A stretch of DNA of 64,000 nucleotides, from the NCBI RefSeq assembly GCF_902497555.1, contig NZ_CABVGP010000004.1:186001-250000 (forward strand), in the 5' to 3' direction. Source of the stretch: Amycolatopsis camponoti (GTDB lineage Bacteria; Actinomycetota; Actinomycetes; Mycobacteriales; Pseudonocardiaceae). Shown piece by piece: positions 23,362-36,015 of this stretch. Made by a program: the position numbers and the translations under genes. The notes under the pieces were generated by a model. It was not told the origin of the DNA. It did not search any database and saw only the letters and a program-made list of their open reading frames with translations. Numbering within the stretch: position 1 is the first letter of the stretch; the number at the start of each line of letters is the position of its first letter.

Positions 23362-25128
23362 TCAGTGGTTGTCGCGGGGGATGCCCTTCGTCGTCGCGAT
23401 CCGCTGGTACGCCACCGCCGGGCGCAGCACCATGCCGTCGCAGAGCTGGTCGACCAGCGACCGCTGGATCTCCTGCCACGGCGTCTGCGCGTCCGGGACC
23501 GGGTACCCGCCCGCCTCGGCCAGCTCCTTGTGGCGCAGCGCCAGCTCCTCGTCCGGGATCAGGACGTCCGCGGTGCCGGCGGCGAGGTCGATCCGCACGC
23601 GGTCGCCGGTCCGCAGCACGGCGAGCCCGCCGCCCGCCGCGGCTTCGGGGGAGGCGTTGAGGATCGAGGGCGAGCCGGACGTACCGGACTGACGGCCGTC
23701 GCCGAGGCACGGCAGCTCGCGGATCCCCCGCTTGATCAGCTCCGCCGGCGGCCGCATGTTCACCACCTCGGCCGCGCCGGGGTAGCCGAGCGGCCCGGTG
23801 CCGCGCATGACGAGCAGCGAGTGCTCGTCGACGCCGAGGTCCGGTTCGTCGATGCGGGCGTGGTAGTCCTCCGGGCCGTCGAACACGACCGCGGTGCCCT
23901 CGTAGACGCCGCCGGCGAGGTACCGGCGCCGGAACTCCGGCGAGATCACGCTGGACTTCATGATCGCCGCGTCGAAGAGGTTCCCCTTGAAGACCAGGAA
24001 CCCCGCGTCTTCGGTGAGGGCCGTGTCGAAGGTGCGGATGACGTCGCGGTCGCCGGCCTCGCTCTCGCGGCAGTTGTCGCCGAGCGTGCGGCCGTTGACC
24101 GTGGGCGCGTCCTCGTGGATCAGGCCGTGCCGCATCAGCTCGTGCACCACCGCCGGCACGCCGCCCGCGCGGTGGAACTCCTCGCCGAGGTACTTCCCGG
24201 CCGGCTGGAGGTCGACCAGCAGCGGGACGTGGTGGCCGAGCCGCTGCCAGTCGTCGAGGGGCAGGTCGACGCCGACGTGCCGGGCGATCGCGCCGATGTG
24301 GATGGGCGCGTTGGTCGAGCCGCCGATCGCCGAGCTCACGACGATGGCGTTCTCGAACGCTTCGCGCGTCAGGATGTCCGACGGCTTGAGGTCCTCGCGC
24401 ACCATCTCGACGATCCGCAGCCCGGTGCGGTAGGCCATCCGCGCCCGGTCGCGGTGCGGCGCCGGGATGGCCGCGCAGCCGGGCAGGCTCATCCCGAGCG
24501 CCTCGGCCAGCGCGTTCATCGTGGAGGCGGTGCCCATGGTGTTGCAGTGCCCCGGCGACGGCGCGGACGACGCGACGAGCTCCATGAACCCGGCGTCGTC
24601 GATCTCCCCGGCGGCGAGCAGTTCACGGGCCTTCCAGACGATCGTCCCGGAGCCGGTGCGCTCGCCGTTGTACCAGCCGTTGAGCATCGGACCGCCGGAC
24701 AGGACGATGGCGGGGATGTCGACGGTCGCGGCGGCCATCAGGCACGCCGGGGTGGTCTTGTCGCAGCCGGTGGTGAGGACGACGCCGTCGATGGGGTAGC
24801 CGTAGAGCGTCTCGACCAGGCCGAGGTAGGCGAGGTTCCGGTCCAGGGCGGCGGTCGGGCGCTTGCCGGTCTCCTGGATGGGGTGCACGGGGAACTCGAT
24901 GGCGATCCCCCCGGCCTCGCGGATGCCTTCGCGGGTGCGGTCGGCGAGCTGCAAGTGGTGCCGGTTGCAGGGGGACAGGTCGGAGCCGGTCTGCGCGATG
25001 CCGATGATCGGCCGGCCGGACTGCAGCTCCTCCCGGGTGAGACCCCAGTTCATGTACCGCTCGAGGTAGAGGGCGGTCATCCCGGGGTCGGCGGGGTTGT
25101 TGAACCAAGCTTCGCTGCGCAGTCCCAT
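23362..25128 (-). CDS. IlvD/Edd-family sugar-acid dehydratase
   Basis: A 588-residue iron-sulfur dehydratase. Cluster-binding cysteines and motifs are visible: [20 protein letters not shown] (about 45-65), [19 protein letters not shown] (about 118-136) and [20 protein letters not shown] (about 190). [12 protein letters not shown] follows. The N-terminus [20 protein letters not shown] is typical of the sugar-acid branch (L-arabonate, D-xylonate or D-galactonate dehydratases) rather than of the valine-pathway IlvD. The ATG at 25128 is preferred on that basis; the in-frame GTG at 25164 is the alternative, and neither has a good ribosome site. It is next to the cellobiose locus but has no CebR-type operator. 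Confidence 0.85.
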   Translation of the reverse strand: MGLRSEAWFNNPADPGMTALYLERYMNWGLTREELQSGRPIIGIAQTGSDLSPCNRHHLQLADRTREGIREAGGIAIEFPVHPIQETGKRPTAALDRNLAYLGLVETLYGYPIDGVVLTTGCDKTTPACLMAAATVDIPAIVLSGGPMLNGWYNGERTGSGTIVWKARELLAAGEIDDAGFMELVASSAPSPGHCNTMGTASTMNALAEALGMSLPGCAAIPAPHRDRARMAYRTGLRIVEMVREDLKPSDILTREAFENAIVVSSAIGGSTNAPIHIGAIARHVGVDLPLDDWQRLGHHVPLLVDLQPAGKYLGEEFHRAGGVPAVVHELMRHGLIHEDAPTVNGRTLGDNCRESEAGDRDVIRTFDTALTEDAGFLVFKGNLFDAAIMKSSVISPEFRRRYLAGGVYEGTAVVFDGPEDYHARIDEPDLGVDEHSLLVMRGTGPLGYPGAAEVVNMRPPAELIKRGIRELPCLGDGRQSGTSGSPSILNASPEAAAGGGLAVLRTGDRVRIDLAAGTADVLIPDEELALRHKELAEAGGYPVPDAQTPWQEIQRSLVDQLCDGMVLRPAVAYQRIATTKGIPRDNH

Positions 25129-25171
25129 ACCGGCCAGTCTGGCAACGGCGGTCGCGGAATGCACGCCCCGG

Positions 25172-25223
25172 CCGGTCGTGAGTGAGAAACAGGGTTAGAA
25201 CACAGTTTCTCACTCACGACCGG
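25172..25223. repeat. Dispersed palindromic element, copy 1
   Basis: Perfect 19-bp arms (25172-25190 and 25205-25223; CCGGTCGTGAGTGAGAAAC and complement) around a 14-nt loop. It lies between the bglC stop and the dehydratase start. A near-identical copy in the opposite orientation is at 62459-62508. It probably acts as a terminator for the long cebEFG-bglC transcript. Confidence 0.8.
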
Positions 25224-25229
25224 TCCTGC

Positions 25230-26636
25230 TCAGCCGAGGCCGTTGAGCCCGACCACCCGGGAGTACCAGTGGGCGCTGCGCTTCAGCGTCCGGACCTGGG
25301 TCTCGTAGTCGACGTGGATCAGCCCGAACCGCTTCGCGTACCCCTCGGCCCACTCGAAGTTGTCCAGCAGCGACCAGTAGAAGTACCCGCGCAGGTCGAC
25401 TCCCGCCGCCAGGGCGTCGTGCGCCGCCCGCAGGTGGGAGTCCAGGAACGCGATCCGGTCGGTGTCGACGATGTCACCGCCGTCGGAGACGACGTCCGGG
25501 TAGGCCGCGCCGTTCTCCGTGATGTACAGCGGCACCGGGCGGTAGCCGCGGTGGACCTGCAGCAGCGACTCGGTCAGCCCGGCCGGCTGGACCTCCCAGC
25601 CGGAGTCCGTGCGGGGCGCCGCCGGGTCCGGGACGAAGTGGACGTCGCCCGCGCCGACCCACTCCGGGCCCGCCGGCTCGCTGCCCGCCACCGGGCGGCC
25701 CGCGACGCGGTAGTCGCGGTAGTAGTTCACGCCCATCCAGTCGATGTGCGCGGCGATGATCGCCGCGTCCTCCGGCCGGACCACGTCTCCGAGCCCGAAC
25801 GGCGCGAGATCGGCGACGAGGTCGTCCGGGTAGCCGCCGCGCAGCACCGGGTCGAGGAACAGCCGGTTCTGCAGGCCGTCGATCCGCCGGGCCGCCGAAA
25901 CGTCGGAGACGTTCGCCGGGTCGTGCGGCACGACGGGGTAGAGGTTGAGCGTGATCCCGGCCGGGACGCCCGGCGCGTGCCGCCGGATGACGTCCATCGC
26001 CAGCCCGTGCCCCAGCAGCAGGTGGTGCGTGGCGGCGACGGCGGCCGGGTGGTCGGTGCGGCCGGGTGCGTGGATGCCGCCCGCGTAGCCGAGCATCGCC
26101 GCGCACCACGGCTCGTTGAGCGTCGACCAGCTGGCGACGCGGTCACCGAGGCGCTCCAGCACCGTCTCGGCGTACTCGGCGAACCGGTACGCGGTGTCCC
26201 GCGAGGTCCAGCCGCCCTTGTCCTCCAGCGCCTGCGGCAGGTCCCAGTGGTAGAGCGTCGCCCACGGCTGGATCCCGGCTTCCAGCAGGCAGTCGACCAG
26301 CCGGTCGTAGAACGCGAGCCCGTCGGCGTTGGGGGCGCCGCCGTCCGGGCGCACCCGGGGCCACGCCAGCGAGAAGCGGTAGGCGCCGAGGCCGAGCCGG
26401 CGCATCAGGCCGACGTCCTCGGAGTACCGGCGGTAGTGGTCGGCGGCCGGGTCGCCGGTGTCGCCGCCCACGACCGCGCCCGGACGGCGTGCGAAGACGT
26501 CCCAGACCGAGTCGGTGCGACCGTCGGCCGTGGTGGCTCCTTCCACCTGGAACGCCGCGGTGGCGGCGCCCCAGACGAAGCCGGGCGGGAACATCTGCGC
26601 TGTCTCCGCCCGAACGCTGTCGGGATGTACGGACAT
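25230..26636 (-). CDS. bglC: GH1 beta-glucosidase (intracellular cellobiase)
   Basis: A 468-residue GH1 enzyme with no signal peptide, so it acts in the cytoplasm. The acid/base is Glu175 in STLNEPW and the nucleophile Glu374 in YITENGA. The N-terminal substrate motif is FVWGAATAAFQVEGA and the C-terminal aglycone region is YFYWSLLDNFEWAEGY. It should split imported cellobiose and short cello-oligomers to glucose. It starts 2 nt after the cebG stop, with its ribosome site (AAAGGG) inside cebG, and ends the cebEFG-bglC operon, the same order as in Streptomyces. Confidence 0.93.
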   Translation of the reverse strand: MSVHPDSVRAETAQMFPPGFVWGAATAAFQVEGATTADGRTDSVWDVFARRPGAVVGGDTGDPAADHYRRYSEDVGLMRRLGLGAYRFSLAWPRVRPDGGAPNADGLAFYDRLVDCLLEAGIQPWATLYHWDLPQALEDKGGWTSRDTAYRFAEYAETVLERLGDRVASWSTLNEPWCAAMLGYAGGIHAPGRTDHPAAVAATHHLLLGHGLAMDVIRRHAPGVPAGITLNLYPVVPHDPANVSDVSAARRIDGLQNRLFLDPVLRGGYPDDLVADLAPFGLGDVVRPEDAAIIAAHIDWMGVNYYRDYRVAGRPVAGSEPAGPEWVGAGDVHFVPDPAAPRTDSGWEVQPAGLTESLLQVHRGYRPVPLYITENGAAYPDVVSDGGDIVDTDRIAFLDSHLRAAHDALAAGVDLRGYFYWSLLDNFEWAEGYAKRFGLIHVDYETQVRTLKRSAHWYSRVVGLNGLG

Positions 26637-26638
26637 GG

Positions 26639-27496
26639 TCACCCTTTCACGGCACCTTGCATGATCCCGGCCACGATCTGGCGGCCGAGGAGGACGAAGA
26701 CGATGAGGATCGGGATGGTGGCCAGGGTCGTGCCGGCCAGCACCAGCGAATAGTCGACGTAGTAGCCGCTCTGGAGCTTCTCCAGCGCGACCTGGACGGT
26801 CGGGTTGCCCGCGTCCAGTACCACCAGCGGCCACAGGAAGTCGTTCCAGGACATCATGAACGTGAACATCGCCAGGATCGCCGCGGCCGGCCGGACCGCG
26901 GGCAGGCAGACGTTCCAGAAGATCCGGATCATGCTGCAGCCGTCGACGCGCGCGGCCTCGATCAGCTCGTACGGCAGTGCGTCCACTGTGTACTGCCGCA
27001 TCCAGAACACGCCGAACGCGGTGACCAGGTTGGGCACGATCACCGCCGTCAGGCTCCCGGTCCAGCCCAGTTCGGACATCGCGATGAACAGCGGGATGAT
27101 GCCCAGCTGGGTGGGCACGGCGAGCGTGACGACGATGAACACGAACAGCTTGTTGCGACCCCGGAACCGCAGCTTCGCGAAGGCGAACCCCGCCAGCGAC
27201 GAGAACAGCACCGTCGTCAGCGTCACCGTGCCGGACACGATGACGCTGTTGGCCAGTGCCTTCCAGAACGGCACGGTGTCGAACACCCGCGCGGCGTTGG
27301 CGAAGAAGTTGCCGCCGGGCACGAACGGCGGGATGCGCTCGGTGAGCATCCCGTTGTCGCGGCTGGCCACCAGGAACGACCAGTAGAACGGGAACAGCGA
27401 ACCGAGCACGAAGATCGCCAGCACGACGTAGGTCGCCTTGCGTGGCTTGCCGAGCGTGGCGACCTTCTGGCGCAGTCCACTTTGGAGTGTCGTCAT
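26639..27496 (-). CDS. cebG: Cellobiose/cellotriose ABC transporter permease CebG
   Basis: A 285-residue inner-membrane permease with about six transmembrane helices. The binding-protein-dependent transport motif is ELIEAARVDGCSMIRIFWNV (about 195-214), the EAA loop that docks the ATPase. It pairs with CebF to form the membrane channel. Its ATG overlaps the cebF stop (ATGA), and bglC starts 2 nt after its stop. The ATPase is not encoded here; in Streptomyces the shared MsiK protein serves this transporter. Confidence 0.9.
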   Translation of the reverse strand: MTTLQSGLRQKVATLGKPRKATYVVLAIFVLGSLFPFYWSFLVASRDNGMLTERIPPFVPGGNFFANAARVFDTVPFWKALANSVIVSGTVTLTTVLFSSLAGFAFAKLRFRGRNKLFVFIVVTLAVPTQLGIIPLFIAMSELGWTGSLTAVIVPNLVTAFGVFWMRQYTVDALPYELIEAARVDGCSMIRIFWNVCLPAVRPAAAILAMFTFMMSWNDFLWPLVVLDAGNPTVQVALEKLQSGYYVDYSLVLAGTTLATIPILIVFVLLGRQIVAGIMQGAVKG

Positions 27497-28482
27497 TTCT
27501 TCTTCACCGCCTGGGGACGCGCGAGCCGGCCGGTGAGGAAGAAGTTCCCCAGCGCGATCAGCACGATGATCACGAACAGCACCCAGGCGATCGCCGAGGC
27601 GTAGCCGAGATCGGCGTTCTGGAACGCCGTCTGGTAGAGGTACAGCGTCACGGTCTGGAACTGGTTGGTGGAACCGCCGTTGTTCGACCCGGGCATGGCG
27701 TCGAACAGCTTCGGCTCGGTGAAGATCTGCAGGCCGCCGATCGTCGAGGTGATGGTGACGAAGATCAGCGTCGGCCGGAGCAGCGGCAGGGTGACGTTCC
27801 AGAAGCGGCGCCACGTGCCGGCGCCGTCGATCAGCGCCGCCTCGTGCAGCTCCTTCGGGATGGCCTGCATGGCCGCCAGCACGATCAGGGCGTTGTAGCC
27901 GGTCCAGCGCCAGTTGACCATGATCGCGATCGCGACGTGGCTGCCGAAGCGGCTGGCCTGCCAGTCGACCGGGTCCAGCCCGATGGTCTGCAGCACGCCG
28001 TTGATCAGCCCGTACTTGGGGCCGAACAGGTTGGCGAAGATGATGCCGATGGCGACGAGGCTGGCCGCGTACGGCAGCAGGATGCCCACCCGCCAGCCGG
28101 TGGCACCGCGCAGCCGGGCGCCGAGCATGGCCGCCAGCAGCACGGCGATGATGATCTGCGGGACGCTGGAGAGCAGGAAGATGCTGATCGTGTTCGTCAG
28201 CGCGTTCCAGAACTGCGCGTCGGCGAAGAGCTCCTTGAAGTTGTCGAGGCCGATGAAGTCGGGGTCGTCGCTCCCGGCTTCCCACTTGAACAGCGAGACG
28301 TACGCGGTGTAGAGCAGCGGAAACAGCCCGACGATCCCGAAGAGGATGAAGAACGGCGCGATGTAGAGGTACGGCGAGACCTTGACGTCCCACCGGCTCA
28401 ACCGGTGACGGAAGGTGGGCCGGGGAGACGTGCGCTCCCCGGCCTTGCTCCCTTCCGGCGCGACCTTGTCGAGGACGGTCAT
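27493..28482 (-). CDS. cebF: Cellobiose/cellotriose ABC transporter permease CebF
   Basis: A 329-residue permease of the MalF class with six or so transmembrane helices after a 30-residue charged N-terminus. The EAA loop is ELHEAALIDGAGTWRRFWNV (about 212-231). The periplasm-side loop typical of MalF is short here, as in other CebF proteins. It begins 4 nt after the cebE stop and overlaps cebG, so the three transport genes are translationally linked. Confidence 0.9.
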   Translation of the reverse strand: MTVLDKVAPEGSKAGERTSPRPTFRHRLSRWDVKVSPYLYIAPFFILFGIVGLFPLLYTAYVSLFKWEAGSDDPDFIGLDNFKELFADAQFWNALTNTISIFLLSSVPQIIIAVLLAAMLGARLRGATGWRVGILLPYAASLVAIGIIFANLFGPKYGLINGVLQTIGLDPVDWQASRFGSHVAIAIMVNWRWTGYNALIVLAAMQAIPKELHEAALIDGAGTWRRFWNVTLPLLRPTLIFVTITSTIGGLQIFTEPKLFDAMPGSNNGGSTNQFQTVTLYLYQTAFQNADLGYASAIAWVLFVIIVLIALGNFFLTGRLARPQAVKKK

Positions 28483-28486
28483 CGGC

Positions 28487-29788
28487 TCAGCGCGTGATCT
28501 TCTTCGCGGCGTCGACCATCTGGTTCCAGCCGTCCGCCGCCGACTTGCCCTGTTCGACCGCCTGCAGGGCCGGGCTGGACGCGTTCTCCTGGATCTGTCC
28601 GTCGCCCGGGCCCTTGTACTGCGGCTTCTGGACCTTCTTGGCCTGCTCGGCGAACAGCTCGCCGACCTTCGCGCCGCCGAAGTAGGCGTCGGTCTGGCTC
28701 AGCAGCGCCGGGTCCGACAGGGCCTTGACCTGGCTCGGGAAGGTGCCCTTGGCCTGGAACGCCTTGATCTGCTGCTCCGGCGCGGTCAGCCAGGCCGCGA
28801 GCTCGGCGGCCTCCTTCGGGTGCTTCGACTGCGTCGGCACGGTCAGGTACGAGCCGCCCCAGTTGCCGCCGCCGCCGGGGAAGGCCGCGGTGACGGCCCA
28901 CTTGTTCGCGTTCTCCGGGCCGGCCTGCTCCTTGATCACTCCGAGCATCCACGCCGGGCACACCTTCGTGGCGAACGCGCCCTGCTTGAAGCCGGTGTTC
29001 CACTCGTTGCTGAACGCGGTCAGCTTGGCCGACTCGCCCTTGGCGACGGCGTCGGTGACCTTCGTCCAGGCGTCCTTGATGCCCTGGTTGCCCTCGACGG
29101 CGAGCTTGTCGTCGTTGCCGATGTAGCCCTGGGGGAGCTGGTTGACCATCGCGTTGAAGTTCTGCGCGGCCGAGTCGAACCAGGCCTTGCCCTTCGTCTT
29201 GGAGACGTAGTCGGCGCCGGCGGCGAAGTAGCTGTCCCAGGTGGCGAACAGCGGCTTGACCTGCTCGGGGTCGGTCGGCAGGCCGGCGGCCTGGAACATG
29301 TCCTTGCGGTAGCACATGGCGAGCGGGCCGATGTCGGTGCCGTAGCCGATGAGCTTGCCGTCCTTGGTCTTGGCGGCGTCGTACTTCCAGCTCAGCCAGC
29401 GGTCGGGGGAGGCGTCGGCCGGCCCGATCTTGCTCAGGTCGTTGAACTTCGAGCCCTTGTCGAGGAAGTCGGACAGGTGGCCCTCTTCCAGCGCCGTGAC
29501 GTCGGCGAGGCCCGAGCCGGCGGCGAGCTTGGTGACGAGCTCTTCGTGGTACGGGCCGCCCTGGCCGGTCTTGCGGTGGGTGATCTTGATGTTCGGGTGC
29601 AGCCGCTCGTACTCCGGGATGAGGGCCTCGTAGCCGAACTCGGTGAACGTCGCCAGCGTCAGGTCGACGTGCTCGTTCGGACCGGCGGCGGGGGGCGTTG
29701 CGTCACCGCCGCCACCACAGGCCGTGGCGCCGAGCGCCGTCATCGTGATGCCCAGTGCCAGGACCAGGCCGTTCCGGATCGTTCTCAC
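28487..29788 (-). CDS. cebE: Cellobiose/cello-oligosaccharide-binding lipoprotein CebE
   Basis: A 433-residue extracytoplasmic solute-binding protein of the sugar (family 1) class. The signal peptide ends at the lipobox LGATAC, so it is a lipoprotein. The mature part starts LTLATFTEFGYEALIPEYER and includes LIGYGTDIGPLAMCYRKDMF and GGGGNWGGSYLTVPT. I chose the GTG at 29788 because AAGGTGG is 8 nt upstream and the lipoprotein signal then has the normal length; the longer ORF start would add 19 residues before it. A perfect CebR operator lies 60 bp upstream. A close paralogue is at 39310. Confidence 0.92.
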   Translation of the reverse strand: MRTIRNGLVLALGITMTALGATACGGGGDATPPAAGPNEHVDLTLATFTEFGYEALIPEYERLHPNIKITHRKTGQGGPYHEELVTKLAAGSGLADVTALEEGHLSDFLDKGSKFNDLSKIGPADASPDRWLSWKYDAAKTKDGKLIGYGTDIGPLAMCYRKDMFQAAGLPTDPEQVKPLFATWDSYFAAGADYVSKTKGKAWFDSAAQNFNAMVNQLPQGYIGNDDKLAVEGNQGIKDAWTKVTDAVAKGESAKLTAFSNEWNTGFKQGAFATKVCPAWMLGVIKEQAGPENANKWAVTAAFPGGGGNWGGSYLTVPTQSKHPKEAAELAAWLTAPEQQIKAFQAKGTFPSQVKALSDPALLSQTDAYFGGAKVGELFAEQAKKVQKPQYKGPGDGQIQENASSPALQAVEQGKSAADGWNQMVDAAKKITR

Positions 29789-29812
29789 GTGTCCAACCAC
29801 CTTGTTGACGGG

Positions 29813-29826
29813 AATGAGCGCTCTCA
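29813..29826. promoter_or_regulatory. Weak CebR-type site in the cebE leader
   Basis: AATGAGCGCTCTCA keeps the central GAGCGCTC and matches the 14-bp consensus TGGGAGCGCTCCCA at 10 positions. It is 35 bp from the perfect site and may allow cooperative binding. Confidence 0.4.
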
Positions 29827-29847
29827 CTGCTGGGAGCCCGATCAATC

Positions 29848-29861
29848 TGGGAGCGCTCCCA
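29848..29861. promoter_or_regulatory. CebR operator, perfect palindrome, before cebE
   Basis: TGGGAGCGCTCCCA, identical to the Streptomyces CebR consensus. Located 60 bp before the cebE start, in the divergent cebE-cebR spacer. Cellobiose releases CebR in Streptomyces; the same is inferred here. Confidence 0.9.
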
Positions 29862-29926
29862 GGTGTCGCAGAGTCTGCTTGGGGGTCTCACCGGTGTCAA
29901 GGGGTCGTAACCGGAGCGTTTCCTGC

Positions 29927-29940
29927 GAGGAGCGCTCCCG
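29927..29940. promoter_or_regulatory. Second CebR-type operator in the cebE-cebR spacer
   Basis: GAGGAGCGCTCCCG matches the 14-bp consensus at 11 positions with an intact core. It lies 53 bp before the cebR start and could serve autoregulation. Confidence 0.6.
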
Positions 29941-29992
29941 GACATCGCCCTGCGTGACCGTTAAGCTGTCGGCGTCAGGGTGGTTGTGGTGA

Positions 29993-31039
29993 GTGAGGGC
30001 GGTGCCCGTGGGGCCTCGAGCAGGGGATGAAGAGCGGCCGACGCTGGAGGACGTCGCGGCGTTCGCCGGCGTGTCGCGGTCTACGGCGTCACGTGCGCTG
30101 AACGACGACGCGTACGTCAGCGCGGCGGCGCGCGAGAAGGTCCTCGCCGCCGCCCGTGACCTGGGCTATTCCCCGAACCAGGCGGCTCGCTCCCTGGTCA
30201 CCCGGCGCACCGGGGCCGTCGCCGTGGTCCTCTCGGAGCCCGAGGCCCGCCTCCTCGACGACCCGTACCGGACCGCCGTCATGCGGGCCGGCTACCGCGA
30301 GCTCGCCGACGTCGGCCGCCAGATGGTGCTCATCTTCAGCGACACGCGCGAGGACCTGAGCAAGACCGTCCGGTTCCTCGAGGGCGGCCACGTCGACGGC
30401 GCGCTGGTGTTCGCGCCGCACCGGGCCGATCCGCTGCCCAAGGCGCTGCGGCTGCTGCGCATCCCGGTGGTGTTCGGCGGGCAGGCGGCCGGCATCCGCC
30501 GCGGCGTGCACGTCGTCGACTTCGACAACGAGAGCGGCGCCCGGCTGGCGGTGGAGCACCTGGTCGCGTCCGGGCGGCGGCGGATCGGCACGATCGCCGG
30601 GCCGCAGGACCAGAGCGCCCCGATCGACCGGCTCGCCGGCTGGCGCAAGACCCTCCTGGACGCCGGGCTCGACCCCGCCGACCTGGCCGAAGAGGCCGAC
30701 TTCACGCTGTCCGGCGGCGCGAACGCGATGTCCGCCCTGCTGGCCAGGCACCCGGACCTCGACGCGGTGTTCGTCGCGAGCGACATGATGGCGGTGGGCG
30801 CGCTGCGCACGCTGGACTCGGCCGGCCGCCGCATCCCCGAAGACGTCGCGGTGGTCAGCTTCGACGACAACGCCACGCTCGCCCCGGCGATGGACCCGCC
30901 CCTGACGTCGGTCCACCAGGACCCCCGCGAGCAGGTCCACGCGATGGTCGAGACGTTGATGCAGCTGCTCGACGACCAGAGCCTCAAGCCGCGCCAGCAG
31001 ATCCTCCCGGTCTCCCTGGCGGTCCGCGCCTCGAGCTGA
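29993..31039 (+). CDS. cebR: LacI-family repressor CebR
   Basis: A 348-residue LacI regulator. The helix-turn-helix and hinge are PTLEDVAAFAGVSRSTASRA (about 16-35) and YSPNQAARSLVTRRT (about 60-74). The effector-binding core has VHVVDFDNESGARLAVEHLV and ends with AVVSFDDNATLAPAMDPPLT, the common LacI C-terminal block. Divergent from cebEFG-bglC, with operators in between and before all nearby cellulase genes, so it is the likely master repressor of the locus. The GTG at 29993 is used; a GTG at 30002 is also possible. Confidence 0.9.
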   Translation: MRAVPVGPRAGDEERPTLEDVAAFAGVSRSTASRALNDDAYVSAAAREKVLAAARDLGYSPNQAARSLVTRRTGAVAVVLSEPEARLLDDPYRTAVMRAGYRELADVGRQMVLIFSDTREDLSKTVRFLEGGHVDGALVFAPHRADPLPKALRLLRIPVVFGGQAAGIRRGVHVVDFDNESGARLAVEHLVASGRRRIGTIAGPQDQSAPIDRLAGWRKTLLDAGLDPADLAEEADFTLSGGANAMSALLARHPDLDAVFVASDMMAVGALRTLDSAGRRIPEDVAVVSFDDNATLAPAMDPPLTSVHQDPREQVHAMVETLMQLLDDQSLKPRQQILPVSLAVRASS

Positions 31040-31044
31040 CCCCC

Positions 31045-31209
31045 GTGTCGACTCCCCAATCACGCGTGTCGACCTCCTGATCACGCGTGTCGACCCTTGC
31101 CGCACGGACCGGTCGGCGAACTCGCGTGTCCCGAGGGTCGGCTCGCGTGATCGGGGAGTCGACACGCGTGACTGAAGGGTCGACACGCGTGATTGCGGGG
31201 TCGACACGG
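31045..31209. repeat. 21-bp repeat array with internal inverted symmetry
   Basis: Seven units, six of 21 bp and one of 39 bp, each starting GTG. The first three contain GTGTCGAC and the last three contain GTCGACAC, so the left and right halves are complementary (unit 1 with 7 and 5, unit 2 with 6). The array follows the cebR stop by 5 bp and can fold into a long branched hairpin. A terminator or DNA-structure role is inferred; it separates cebR from the cellulase operon. Confidence 0.7.
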
Positions 31210-31460
31210 CGTCAGGCACCGGTGGCTGGGAGCGATCCCGGCTGAGGTGCACGCCTTTGGCGCTAAACGGCGTTTCCTCGACACGGCGCGTGACCGTTCC
31301 GCTGGGCCGTTCGAGTGATGTGGCGACCATTGGCCGCGGCTGTTCAGGAGTGTTCAGTGGGCCGGGCCGAGCCGGGAGCGTAGGTGTGACGTCTTCGTCC
31401 GCGGTGTCCTTCTGACTCGATTCTTTACATCCACGTTTCCGGCTGGCTACCGTCTGCGCC
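31210..31460. other. Upstream region of the cellulase operon, no gene
   Basis: No protein-like ORF. A degenerate CebR-type site (TGGGAGCGATCCCG) is at 31227-31240. From 31375 the DNA becomes AT-richer, leading to the promoter at 31424-31453. Confidence 0.55.
31424..31453 (+). promoter_or_regulatory. Probable vegetative promoter of the GH48-GH5-GH6-GH12 operon
   Basis: TTTACA, 18-nt spacer, TACCGT. The predicted transcription start falls at the left edge of the CebR operator at 31461, so repressor binding would block initiation. Confidence 0.6.
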
Positions 31461-31474
31461 TGGAAGCGCTCCCA
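31461..31474. promoter_or_regulatory. CebR operator of the cellulase operon
   Basis: TGGAAGCGCTCCCA, 13 of 14 positions as in the consensus, 38 bp before the GH48 ATG and directly downstream of the predicted -10 box. Confidence 0.85.
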
Positions 31475-31512
31475 GATCGCTGGCTCCCTACGGACAAAGG
31501 AGTTCCGAAGCC

Positions 31513-35989
<4,477 letters not shown>

Positions 35990-36015
35990 CCCGACAACAC
36001 GAAGGAGCACACTCG

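Noticed and set aside
25182..25230. Small ORFs reading [13 protein letters not shown] at both palindromic elements
   Set aside because: They come from the palindrome itself and continue antisense through known genes; not real proteins.
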